A stretch of 64,000 bases of DNA from DASVBE01 sp963770375 (GTDB lineage: Bacteria > Actinomycetota > Actinomycetes > Streptosporangiales > Streptosporangiaceae), in assembly GCA_963770375.1 (NCBI GenBank), contig CAVYPM010000005.1, forward strand, positions 129,915 to 193,914, given 5' to 3'. Each line of letters starts with the position of its first letter. Positions within the stretch are counted from its first letter, which is position 1. The notes under the pieces are model-generated. The model searched no databases. It saw only the letters and a program-made list of their open reading frames with translations, and had not been told where the DNA came from. Below, in pieces: positions 56,431 to 64,000 of the stretch. A program made the position numbers and the translations under genes.

Positions 56431-56562
56431 TGGAAGATCTAGCGCCGTGCCACAGGCGTGCCATACCGCCGGATAAGCAAGGCACGCTCACAGTGACTCA
56501 CACGTACTCAAATTCATGGCCTGCCTGGCAAGATGCAGGTGACAGCAAGCCTCCAGACGATC

Positions 56563-56606
56563 TTCTAAGCAGCCGGCCGGGGGTTCGAGTCCCTCCAGGC
56601 GCGCCA
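56563..56606 (+). repeat. att core copy 2, identical to the tRNA-Arg 3' end
   Basis: Exact 44-bp match to 52211-52254. It marks the right end of the element carrying the intact integrase (52255-56562). The 55 bases after it resemble those after copy 4 (GGCCAGCACAGCGCAG shared). Confidence 0.95.
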
Positions 56607-56703
56607 GCTGCCGAAATGTGCGTACGGCTGGCCAGCACAGCGCAGTCAGGACGACTGCGCTCGTGACTCAGTCAGGCCAGCAGTTGGAGGTCCGCGCGCT
56701 TGC

Positions 56704-56951
56704 TGTCACGCTCGATGAGCTGATCTGTTCCTGGTTAATCGATCTTCGCGGCCAGAGCCTTTCCGCCAAGACGGTTAGCACGTACGGAGGCGCCGCTCGC
56801 CGCTTAGCGGCCGGCCTTCCCGGGAGCGGATTACCGCGCGTTGCGGCAGTTCTTCACATGGGCTGATGTCAAGGAAGAGATCACGCCACGGATACCGTAT
56901 GTGGCGACGCGACCGAAAGAGTTTCCCCATGTTCTCCCGTACGGTGACTGA
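56704..56951 (+). pseudogene. XerC/D-like recombinase fragment
   Basis: Core-binding domain start VTLDELICSWLIDLRGQSLS, AKTVSTYGGAARRLAAGL, then after a frame change and probable deletion DYRALRQFFTWADVKEEI. The catalytic domain is absent. A decayed recombinase just inside the second att copy. Confidence 0.72.
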
Positions 56952-57642
56952 CCACTGGATCCCCGATGCGGTGGCAGGCGCCGCGGCAGCGGCGGGCCAG
57001 TACCGGGTGCTCACCGACGACTCGCTGCCGGGCGACTTTTCGCTGATGATTCTCGAAACCAGCAGTTACGGCCGCCTCCTGACGCTGACCCCGGCCCAGG
57101 CTCGCCGCCTGGGCCTGATAGGTGCTTCGGTGGTGGGTGAGCCGGCGCTGCGTTCGGCCCTGGCCGCCGCCGGTGCCGCCCTTCACGGCGCGGACTACCT
57201 GTTCTACCTGCCCGTCGAGGACCAAGCCGCCGTACGCGCCGAGCCGGTGCCCACGGAAACGCGCCAGCTGACCGAGGCCGACGCCGAAACCTTCGCGCAG
57301 TTCGCCGCCGCGGCTCCGGCCCAGGACATGGACGAGGCTTTCGTCGAGCTCGGCCACTGGCTCGTCATGGGCACCTTCGCCGACGGGCGCCTGGCTGCTG
57401 CCGCGAGCATGTACCCCTGGCGGGGCACAAACCTCGCGGACCTGGGCGTCATCACGCTCCCGGGCTACCGCGGCCGCGGACTGGCCAAAAGAACCGTGCG
57501 GGCCATCAGCGCCCGCGCCCTCGCCGGCGGTTACGAGCCGCAGTACCGCTGCCAGCTCGACAACACGCCATCGGCCTCGCTCGCCCGCGCCGCGGGCTTC
57601 GTGCAGTTCGGCACGTGGGACGTCATCGCGTCCGGCGACTGA
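56929..57642 (+). CDS. GNAT N-acetyltransferase
   Basis: 237 residues from ATG 56929. N-terminal two-thirds is an unfamiliar domain (YRVLTDDSLPGDFSLMILET, ALHGADYLFYLPVEDQAAVR); the C-terminal GNAT fold has DLGVITLPGYRGRGLAKRTV and CQLDNTPSASLARAAGFVQF. Resembles the FR47-like GNAT group. The upstream open frame to 56866 comes from the recombinase remnant. Substrate unknown. Confidence 0.85.
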   Translation: MFSRTVTDHWIPDAVAGAAAAAGQYRVLTDDSLPGDFSLMILETSSYGRLLTLTPAQARRLGLIGASVVGEPALRSALAAAGAALHGADYLFYLPVEDQAAVRAEPVPTETRQLTEADAETFAQFAAAAPAQDMDEAFVELGHWLVMGTFADGRLAAAASMYPWRGTNLADLGVITLPGYRGRGLAKRTVRAISARALAGGYEPQYRCQLDNTPSASLARAAGFVQFGTWDVIASGD

Positions 57643-57768
57643 ACCGGAACCGGTTCATCGGTGCGCACGGCCCCATGGACCGTGTCACCGGTCACGGCCC
57701 TCTGGCGCTCGGATTGATGCTCCTATTTTCGTCAAGGCCCGGTCTGGATTGAGGCGTGGCCAGAGGTG

Positions 57769-58506
57769 TCAGGCGGCAGGGCTCATTGCTAGCGTGCTGG
57801 CGGGGTCGGCGGTCCAGCGCGCGCTGATGTTGGTCATGATCAGGGCGGAGTCGGCTGTGCACGTTCCTGCGGGGAACGCGGCTGCGTCGTCGAAGATGCT
57901 GGAGGTCAGTGCCGAGATCGTCATCGGGCGAGCCTGCCAGCCGGCAGCGTGCAGCTGCACGCCGTCGAGGCAGCCGTCTGCGGCGGATGGCGAGAATCCG
58001 GTCGCGCCGTGGCGGAAGAAGTCGGTCGCTTCTCCGAGACTGGCGAAAAGGCGGCTATTCAGTGCGGCGGCGGGCTCGGCAGCGACGGTTAGCGACACGG
58101 CGCGGTCGCGTGAGCGGACGGAGATGCGAATCGAGTCCGGTGACTCGGCAACCGTGAACCTGGCGAGGTGGTAGGCGCCGGGGAAGATGCTTGCGCCGAG
58201 CGTGGCGGTGATCCGGGAGCTTGTGTCGCGGCGGGGAATGTAGACGCCGGTGTGGCTGCCGTGCTCGTCGTCCCATTCGACCGCGAAGCGGTGGGCGAGA
58301 TTCTCAGTGGTCAGCCCGGCCGCGAGGGGCGCGCGTGCGGGGCGCAGGCCGCTCATTCGGATGAGGCAGACGCCGCCGACTGCGTGGTCGTTAATGACCT
58401 GGGGCCGGAACGGTCGCGGCACGAGTGTGGCTGCCCGCTCGGGGTCGATGCGATAGCTGATCAGCAGCCGCCGCTGGATCGTGCAGTCGATGTTCCTGGT
58501 AATCAA
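57769..58506 (-). CDS. DUF2071-like protein
   Basis: 245 residues. SYRIDPERAATLVPRPFRPQ and VGGVCLIRMSGLRPARAP are typical of DUF2071 proteins (acetoacetate-decarboxylase-like fold, function unknown). TTG 58506 overlaps the ArsR stop (TTGA), so the two are translationally coupled. Confidence 0.75.
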   Translation of the reverse strand: MITRNIDCTIQRRLLISYRIDPERAATLVPRPFRPQVINDHAVGGVCLIRMSGLRPARAPLAAGLTTENLAHRFAVEWDDEHGSHTGVYIPRRDTSSRITATLGASIFPGAYHLARFTVAESPDSIRISVRSRDRAVSLTVAAEPAAALNSRLFASLGEATDFFRHGATGFSPSAADGCLDGVQLHAAGWQARPMTISALTSSIFDDAAAFPAGTCTADSALIMTNISARWTADPASTLAMSPAA

Positions 58507-58835
58507 TCCGGTGGCTCCTTCGGCGTGCGGGCTGCTGCCCTTGTGCGGCGGTGGCGGAGGATGACTTGCTCAGGGCAGACTGCGGATAGGAAGTTCCCCA
58601 CGCAGACGGCCAGCTGCTCGGGCACGAGGGAGTAGAGGATGCGGTTGGCATCGCGGCGCTCGGTCACGAGCCCGGCGGCGCGCAGGATGCTCAGGTGGCG
58701 TGAGATGGACGGGCCGCTGATGGGGAATCGGGCGGCGATTTCCCCGGCGGACAGCTCGCCGCCGCGAAGGTCGGAGAGGATCTGGCGACGGGTAGGGTCG
58801 GCCAGCGCCCTGAACACGCCCGCATCATCGGCCAT
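58503..58835 (-). CDS. ArsR-family (SdpR-like) regulator
   Basis: 110 residues, winged HTH: FRALADPTRRQILSDLRGGE, ISGPSISRHLSILRAAGLVT, ERRDANRILYSL. No metal-binding Cys pair in the HTH; two Cys near the end (VCVGNFLSAVC). The AT-rich upstream region (58840-58875) contains GCTAT...ATAGC and TAGCTA-type inverted repeats, probable operator for autoregulation with the DUF2071 gene. Confidence 0.9.
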   Translation of the reverse strand: MADDAGVFRALADPTRRQILSDLRGGELSAGEIAARFPISGPSISRHLSILRAAGLVTERRDANRILYSLVPEQLAVCVGNFLSAVCPEQVILRHRRTRAAARTPKEPPD

Positions 58836-58884
58836 GTGGCAATATTAGCTATCTTGCTAAATAGCAGTCAAGCTAACGTTGCAG

Positions 58885-59686
58885 CTAGCGGGTCAGGAGC
58901 GAATAGGTCTCGCGGGCGATGTAGCGCTTGAGGCAGCGCAGGATCTCTTTCCTGGTTCTGCCTTCGGCGATCCTGCGGGCGACGTAGTCCTTGGTGGGCT
59001 GGTGGCAGTGCATGCGGACGAGGGCGATGCGCCACAGGGCGCTGCTGGCGTCGCGGTCGCCGCCGCGGTGCAGCCGGTGCCGGTCGGTGCGGCCTGAGGA
59101 CACGGGGACCGGCGCGACCCCGCATAGGCGAGCGAAGGATTGCTCATTGCGCAGCCGTCCGGGGTTGTCCCCGGCAGTGACCAGCAGCTGCCCGGCGGTG
59201 TCAACGCCGACACCGGGCAGGGCGACCAGCCCGGGCGCAACAACGGTGACCAGCGGGGTGAGCTGCGCGTCCAGGTCGTCGATCTCGGCCTGCAGGGCCT
59301 GCCAGCGGCGGGCCAGCGACCGCAGCGCTGCCTTGGTCGCGGATGCCGGGTCTATCGGCGGTCCTGGCCGCAGGGCGGCGCAGGCGCGGATCCGCTGGCG
59401 GGGATTCAGCTTGCGGAGCGGGCTGGTCAACCTCGATGACGGTCAGGCCGTAGTCGGCCAGGAACCGCAGCAGGCCGGCACCGAAACTGCCCGTGCCTTC
59501 CATTCCGACCTTGTCAACGGTGCCGAAGGACTCGGCCCAGGTCGCCAGCCGGGCATAGCCACGGGTGGTGGACGGAAAGCTGGCTGTTTCCAGCAGCCGC
59601 CCGGCCTGGTCGAGGACCGCGGCAACGTGCACATCAGTGTGGGTATCGACGCCGACCGTCACCGGCTGCTCATCGTCCATGGGCAC
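58885..59686 (-). pseudogene. IS110-family transposase, internally deleted
   Basis: N-terminal DEDD part TVGVDTHTDVHVAAVLDQAG, VGMEGTGSFGAGLLRFLADY, GLTVIEVDQP. The next frame resumes at ACAALRPGPPIDPASATKAA and includes the IS116/IS110/IS902 C-terminal domain (LPGVGVDTAGQLLVTAGDNP). About 95 residues of the usual middle (R-R-R-G-K-S-D-P-x-D-A region) are missing. Inactive copy. Element ends were not identified. Confidence 0.85.
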
Positions 59687-59920
59687 CCCTTGCGACTCGA
59701 AAACAGATGAACCGGAGTGCGGCAGCGACGGACAGCACAGGGACGAGGCACAACGGCCGGGCTCCTTATCAGGTCACCACGCCGCGCCCACCGGGGCACA
59801 GCGGTGAACTCCGGACCGTCCGGGCGACGGATCAGATTCAGGGCACGAAGCCGGTGACAACTAGGGTCAGCCCGGCCAGTCGGAGCCACCGCCCATAAGA
59901 ATCCCTGTAACTACTTAGCG

Positions 59921-60041
59921 GGCGGCTGCCTCTGCTCGTTTCGCTCGTTCGTGACGTGCGTCTACGCAGGTCAGCACAGCGCTGGGGCGGCTGTGCCTTT
60001 CTCAGCAGCCGGCCGGGGGTTCGAGTCCCTCCAGGCGCGCT
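59921..60041 (+). repeat. tRNA-Arg-like repeat R3 (att core copy 3)
   Basis: 121-bp repeat containing GGCTGCC...GTTTCGCTCG, GCACAGCGCTGGGGCGG and then the tRNA-Arg 3' end (60004-60040) up to CAGGCGCGC. Shares its length and order of blocks with R4 and R5. The 5' tRNA half is decayed and cannot form an acceptor stem. Confidence 0.88.
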
Positions 60042-60102
60042 ACCTCGCCGCCGGGCCGATTGCCCGGTCGAAGGCCGGCGGGCACGATCCGCCATTCCGC
60101 GG

Positions 60103-60717
60103 TCAATGTCGTTCTGTGATACGTGCGTTGCCCCACGCTACAGTAATGGCAAAACCACTGGTTGACGAACCACCGGAGCCGAAGCATTCGAGCTGGAGGG
60201 TATGGACCCCTCTTACATTGACATCGACGGTTTTTGGCTTAGGCCCGCTGACACTAAAGGTCCGGAGCATGCGCCCATCGCCATTCAGTATTATGCCCGC
60301 TTCGAAACTTGGCGGGAACTTGGCCCCAAGTCCAATAGTGGCTTGGAACCGGCGAGCGTTATGCTTCAGCTTATATGCAGGAAAAGCAGTTGGGTCTCCA
60401 ACGTTACAAGAGAACAGGATGCTCTTGGGGTAAATTGATCCGTCTATCTTGACCGGACCCGGGTTTACCAGCTCGCCGAGATTCCCGGAAGGTTTCAGAT
60501 CTGAGAGATATGAGAACGAGGACGTGCTCGAAGCCTTCGGAATCACCACCGGGGCAGACTTGCCAGCTGAGGAGCTTGCACTGGCCGAAACGGGAGACGC
60601 GGGCGAAGAGGCTGCTTTTGGCGGCGTGCCAGAGTTGACAAGGATCAATGCTATTACTACCGCCACCGCAGCTACGACGCTTCCGGCAATCGTCCAGAAG
60701 AGTGCCCACCCTCGCAT
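60103..60717 (-). CDS. Membrane-anchored secreted protein with NPCBM-like domain
   Basis: 204 residues. ATG 60717 with GGAGGA upstream. N-terminal helix WALFWTIAGSVVAAVAVVIA, Ser/Ala linker, then a beta domain with SILFSCNVGDPTAFPAYKLK and FQATIGLGAKFPPSFEAGII, LQLECFGSG and AWGNARI, similar to NPCBM carbohydrate-associated domains. Base composition is lower in GC than the core, suggesting recent transfer. The only intact gene between R3 and R4. Confidence 0.75.
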   Translation of the reverse strand: MRGWALFWTIAGSVVAAVAVVIALILVNSGTPPKAASSPASPVSASASSSAGKSAPVVIPKASSTSSFSYLSDLKPSGNLGELVNPGPVKIDGSIYPKSILFSCNVGDPTAFPAYKLKHNARRFQATIGLGAKFPPSFEAGIILNGDGRMLRTFSVSGPKPKTVDVNVRGVHTLQLECFGSGGSSTSGFAITVAWGNARITERH

Positions 60718-61151
60718 AGGTCCTCCGAGGCGATCGTGCCTAAGTCTAGGCAACGTAGCATCCTCTCCATCCGGTGGCACTGGCCGACCCCGACAGCCTT
60801 CGGGCCGTTCTGGACCGTCGCGCGCCATCGGATGGCCATCGTCCCTGGCGATCAGTTTGCGCTCTGGGCGCCGGCCGTCCCAGGCGGCTTCCATGCTCTC
60901 GGCTCCGTGACTGCAGGAGCTGAGGATGTTCCTGACCAGGGCCCTTGCTGGCCGGATCCGGCTGAGGGCGAGCGGCTGACCAGTTACGGCCCGCTCGGCT
61001 GCTGCTATCTTGCTCGCCGGTCCTGCCGTCTCAGCATCCTCTGCGACTACCACCACCGCGCGCGTATCTGCGGCTAACCCAGGTAGCCCCGTGTCGCGGC
61101 CCGCCGACGGCAGTGCACGCAGACCGCACCGTTCGCCTGAACGATCCCGCC
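60718..61151. other. Region without recognised gene
   Basis: About 430 bases between the NPCBM-like gene and repeat R4. Contains the gene's promoter; no coding sequence recognised. Confidence 0.35.
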
Positions 61152-61284
61152 GGAGATCGTTCAGGCGAACGGCTGCCTGTAGCGTTTCGTTCGATCGCGA
61201 GCGGCGTCTTCGCAGGCCTGCACAGCGCTGGGCGGTGGTGCCTGCTCAGCAGCCGGCCGGGGTTCGAGTCCCTCCAGACGCGCT
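61152..61284 (+). repeat. tRNA-Arg-like repeat R4 (att core copy 4)
   Basis: 133 bp, GGAGATCGTT...GGCTGCCTGTAGCG...GCACAGCGCTGGGCGG then the tRNA-Arg 3' end (61248-61283) with one G missing and one substitution. Downstream flank resembles that of copy 2. Confidence 0.9.
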
Positions 61285-61420
61285 ACCTCCGGAAACGCAG
61301 GTGCGACGGCCAGCACAGCGCAGCGGCAACCACTGCGTCAGGCCCAGCCAGGGCGGGACGCATGCAGTGCATCACCTCGCTGCCCGTAGGCAGGCGCTGG
61401 CCAGTGAGCAATCGCGGCAG

Positions 61421-61666
61421 CTAGCATCCAGCGTCCAGCTGCCTTCCATAAGCCGCATAGTAGTTATTAAAGGCCATAACCGTCGGGAAGGCATAGTTCC
61501 CGTAAAAGCTTGCGTTAAGGGTATAGACATTCCAGTAATAGTCTGTGTCATTCACGTAGACTCCGCACTCCCGGGGCAGAGCGAATGCACTGGGCGCCAG
61601 GGCAATTCCGCCGCCGGCAATGACCCCCGTTGCCAGGACACCGCTGACAATTCGGCGAATAACCAT
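61421..61666 (-). CDS. Small secreted protein
   Basis: 81 residues from ATG 61666, with AAGGGA upstream. Signal peptide MVIRRIVSGVLATGVIAGGG to APSAFA, then a ~50-residue Tyr/Asn-rich mature part with two Cys (RECGVYVN ... QLDAGC) that could form a disulfide. Lower GC than the core. Unknown family. The only intact gene between R4 and R5. Confidence 0.65.
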   Translation of the reverse strand: MVIRRIVSGVLATGVIAGGGIALAPSAFALPRECGVYVNDTDYYWNVYTLNASFYGNYAFPTVMAFNNYYAAYGRQLDAGC

Positions 61667-61830
61667 CGTCTGTATTCCCTTCATGACTGTCCGGCGGCCC
61701 CGGACCGAACCGGCCCGGCGGATAGGAGCGAACCTCGGCAGACCGACACTGGCCCATTGCCCTGACGCAGCGCTGACTCAGCGCTGACCCGGCCCGGCCG
61801 CGCCGGCTGGCGGCCGGGCCATGGCAGGCG

Positions 61831-62075
61831 TCAGGGGCTGAGCAGGTCCAGGGCGCTGACGCCGCCGTTGACGAACAGCAGGCCATGTCTGCCTGCGGCG
61901 TGACGCCGAACACGGGACCGGCGCCGCGACGGACCAGGCGCACCTTCGCGGTCTGCCGGCCGCTGGGAGTGATCCCGACCGCGTTGCCGTTGCTGCCGTT
62001 CACCGCGATCAGGTCATCGTTCTGGGTCAGCGTCAGGCCCAGCGGGCCGTTCAGTCCGCTGACCGGCGAGGAGCG
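61831..62075 (-). pseudogene. Beta-propeller (NHL/YVTN-like) 3' remnant
   Basis: Minus strand: NGPLGLTLTQNDDLIAVNGS, NGNAVGITPSGRQTAKVRLV, then after a frame change GLLFVNGGVSALDLLSP and stop at 61831. The 5' part is missing. Degraded cargo between R4 and R5. Confidence 0.6.
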
Positions 62076-62198
62076 GCGGTGCTGCGGACAGCGGCCGCAC
62101 CGCTGCCGCGGGATATGGAGGCCACCGGGCAGGGCCTGTCCAGATCTGGGCCAGGGACGTGCAGGTCGATCCGAGGCGGCGTGTCGCCTCGGGCAAAC

Positions 62199-62332
62199 GG
62201 AGATCGTTGAGGCAACGGCTGCCTGTAGCGGTTTCGCTCGCTGCTCATGTGGGGCTCGCAGGCCAGTACAGCGCTGGGCGGGCTGTGCCTTCTCAGCAGC
62301 CGGCCGGGGGTTCGAGTCCCTCCGGGCGCGCT
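62199..62332 (+). repeat. tRNA-Arg-like repeat R5 (att core copy 5)
   Basis: 134 bp aligned throughout with R4: GGAGATCGTT, ACGGCTGCCTGTAGCG, ACAGCGCTGGGCGG, then the tRNA-Arg 3' end (62295-62331) with one substitution. Last copy seen; marks the apparent right limit of the array. Confidence 0.9.
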
Positions 62333-62492
62333 TGTGGTCTCTGTGCATCGAGGAGACCGTGACCCCACATTGCGGTCACGGTGTTCCTGGTTTCTGGCCG
62401 GGCAGGCCGCCGGTGGGCTGGTAGTTGCGGTGGGGCCGAGGTCCGGCTGGGCTTCCTGATCATGGCCGCGCAGCGAAGATAAGGTCGGGTTT

Positions 62493-63563
62493 GTGGCCGG
62501 GACCCCGCGCATCAGCTACGCCCGCAGCCCGGATGGTGTGAGCCTGGCGTTCACGATCACCGGCGACGGCCCCGCGGTGGTCTTCGTGCCGTGGGTGCCG
62601 TTCAGCAACCTGCGGATGGAATGGCAGAACCCGTTCCTGAACCGGGTCTTCGAACAGATGGCGCGGCGGCTCACGCTGGTGCACTACGACGGGCGGGGGA
62701 CCGGGCATTCGCAGCGGGACGTCACTGACCTGTCGCTGGAGGCGATGGTCTCGGACCTGGAGGCCGTCATCGACCAGGCGGGGCTAGCGGAGGTCAGCCT
62801 TCTGGGGCAGTACAACTCCTGCCCCCATGTCATCGCCTACGCCGCGCGCCACCCGGAGCGGGTCAAGCGGATGATCTTGTTTGCTGGCTCAGCGCGCGGC
62901 TGGAATGCCATGAGCGCCAATCAGACGCAGGCGCTGCTGAGCCTGATCGAACAGGACTGGGATCTGTTCGCCGACAGCGCGGCCCACCAGTGGATGGGCT
63001 GGTCGTCGGGGGAGGCCGGGCGCGCCGTCGCCGACGGGATCCGGGGAGCGGTCACGCCGCAGATCGCACGCGCCACCATGCAGGCGGCCAGCGCAGCCGA
63101 CGTCACCGAGCAGCTGCCGAGAGTCGCCGCCCCGGCCCTTGTCCTCCACCCGCGGGATATGACCCAGATTCCGGTCGAGGTTGCGCGCTCACTGGCCATG
63201 GATCTGCCGCGTGGCCGGCTGGTGCTGCTGGAGGGGGCACGGCCGGTGCTGTTCGGGGAGGACTTCGATGAAGTCGTCACCTTGGTCATGGATTTCTTCT
63301 GTGACGGCATCGAGCCCGCCGAGGCGCCACCAGCGGGCCCGGCTGCGGACATTTCTTCCGCACCGCCGTCAGATGGACTAAGCCGCCGGGAACTGGAGGT
63401 ACTGCGGCTGGTGGCCGCGGGCGAAACCAACTCACAGATCGCCCGGCGCCTCGGGCTGAGCACCCACACCGTGGAGCGGCACGTCGCCAACCTCTATCGC
63501 AAGATCGGCGCCCGGGGGCGGGCTGACGCCACCGCCTTCGCCTTTCGCAGCGGTCTGGTCTAA
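62493..63563 (+). CDS. Alpha/beta hydrolase-LuxR fusion regulator lacking the nucleophile
   Basis: 356 residues. Hydrolase-like domain (1-270): VFVPWVPFSNLRMEW, YDGRGTGHSQRDV, AYAARHPERVKRMILFAG. The nucleophile elbow, normally GxSxG, is GQYNS (Tyr107 at the Ser position), and the usual catalytic His near 245 is not seen, so the domain is probably a ligand sensor. The C-terminal LuxR HTH (about 296-350) is normal: LSRRELEVLRLVAAGETNSQ, IARRLGLSTHTVERHVANLY. GTG 62493. Outside the last att copy. Confidence 0.88.
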   Translation: MAGTPRISYARSPDGVSLAFTITGDGPAVVFVPWVPFSNLRMEWQNPFLNRVFEQMARRLTLVHYDGRGTGHSQRDVTDLSLEAMVSDLEAVIDQAGLAEVSLLGQYNSCPHVIAYAARHPERVKRMILFAGSARGWNAMSANQTQALLSLIEQDWDLFADSAAHQWMGWSSGEAGRAVADGIRGAVTPQIARATMQAASAADVTEQLPRVAAPALVLHPRDMTQIPVEVARSLAMDLPRGRLVLLEGARPVLFGEDFDEVVTLVMDFFCDGIEPAEAPPAGPAADISSAPPSDGLSRRELEVLRLVAAGETNSQIARRLGLSTHTVERHVANLYRKIGARGRADATAFAFRSGLV

Positions 63564-63667
63564 CGCGCCTTGGGCCGTTGAGGCCCGGGCCTGCCGGATG
63601 CCCCATGAGGGATTTCCGTTAGTGCCGCCTGCATAGTTTCCAGGAAGTTCCGCCGGGCTTCTCATCC

Positions 63668-64000
63668 CTACGGTTGTCCCAGTCTGAACGGCCATGACCA
63701 CAGCGTCCGGGCCAACGCCGACATTCTGGACGGCTTCATTGATGCCCTCGACCCGCAAGACATCACGATCTCGGCTTCCACCGGCCCGGCGTCAGTCGTG
63801 ACGCCGGTTACCGCCCGCCCACCGTAATCCTCACTGGTCGTGATACAGGTGACGCGGACCCGCTCGGCGATGACCGCCCCGCGCATGCGGGCGCCACGGG
63901 CCAGCGCCCCGGCCAGGTCGCTGGTTCCAGCACCGGGTAGCGGTCGCGGGCCTGGGCCGGCGTGATCAGCTCGCAGTCCAGGCCGAACGCTTCGGCAGTG
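63668..64000 (-). pseudogene. FAD-dependent oxidoreductase (DAO/dimethylglycine dehydrogenase-like) remnant, runs off the edge
   Basis: Minus strand from the window end: EAFGLDCELITPAQARDRYP, then a deletion and frame change, DLAGALARGARMRGAVIAER, VRVTCITTSED, VTGVTTDAGPVEAEIVMSCG. These are pieces of a DAO-family amine or dimethylglycine oxidoreductase. The FAD-binding start would lie outside the window; the C-terminal part is missing. Confidence 0.6.

Noticed and set aside
58885..59686. An active IS110 element as the cause of the repeats
   Set aside because: The transposase lacks about 95 internal residues and is frameshifted, and it lies beside only one of the repeats.
59921..62332. Functional tRNA genes at R3, R4 and R5
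   Set aside because: Only the 3' half is conserved; no sequence upstream can pair with the 3' acceptor strand, and the D arm is disrupted.
52179..62332. CRISPR array
   Set aside because: The repeats are 121-134 bp, few, spaced by 1 kb or more and derived from tRNA; there are no cas genes.

Overview
The window is high-GC DNA (most third codon positions are G or C, stop codons are rare in all frames) with GTG/TTG starts, ATGA/GTGA gene overlaps, a group II truncated hemoglobin, Streptomyces-like DnaA boxes and an actinobacterial mix of B12 genes. It suggests a filamentous-type actinomycete; the genus cannot be told from the sequence.

Layout. (1) 1-7.0 kb, housekeeping: frameshifted GNAT, MscS channel, truncated hemoglobin, EttA translation factor, an SSB paralogue with DnaA-like boxes upstream, and an HtrA-like protease. 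(2) 7.07-27.35 kb, one long minus-strand transcription unit headed by a cobalamin riboswitch (27212-27352). In transcription order: chelatase I-type AAA+, chelatase D-type VWA, a tiny ORF, cobO, cobB, cobI, cobM, cbiD, cobL, cbiG-cobJ fusion, ferredoxin, cobH, cbiX, cobT, cysG/cobA, then two large P-loop GTPases. Most junctions overlap by a few bases, so translation is probably coupled. (3) 27.6-32.3 kb: nucleotide-sugar epimerase, dolichol-phosphate-mannose-like glycosyltransferase, GtrA protein, lipoprotein, YidC-like insertase and a small membrane protein. (4) 32.35-33.0 kb: higBA-type toxin-antitoxin pair under a palindromic promoter/operator. (5) 33.0-37.1 kb: cobN. (6) 37.2-49.3 kb: two MFS transporters, hydrolase/TetR pair, GNAT, FtsX permease, GMC oxidoreductase/arginase operon with a divergent MarR regulator, AraC regulator and a TIGR03086 protein. 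(7) 49.5-52.1 kb: cobQ and cobD. (8) 52.18 kb to about 62.3 kb, an accessory island beginning at tRNA-Arg(TCT): tyrosine integrase, then cargo separated by repeated copies of the tRNA 3' end, mixed with decayed integrases, an SDR remnant, an IS110 remnant and secreted-protein genes. (9) After the last repeat: a hydrolase-LuxR fusion and an oxidoreductase remnant at the edge.

The B12 genes cover most of the route from uroporphyrinogen III to adenosylcobyric acid, aminopropanol-arm attachment and lower-ligand activation. They combine anaerobic-type enzymes (CbiX, CbiD, CbiG) with an aerobic-type chelatase (CobN plus I/D subunits). No cobK/cbiJ, cobU/cobP or cobS/cobV gene was seen.

At least a dozen conserved genes are broken by apparent single-base frame changes, often in G/C runs or short tandem repeats, while the domains on both sides stay intact. 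Residual assembly indels are the likeliest cause for most. Frameshifted genes are reported over their reconstructed extent.

The most unusual part is the tRNA-Arg island. The 3' end of the tRNA recurs at about 56.6, 60.0, 61.3 and 62.3 kb, and the last three copies sit in longer tRNA-like repeats of 120-135 bp. The two 1.0-1.2 kb units between these repeats each carry one exported-protein gene, a cassette-like arrangement.
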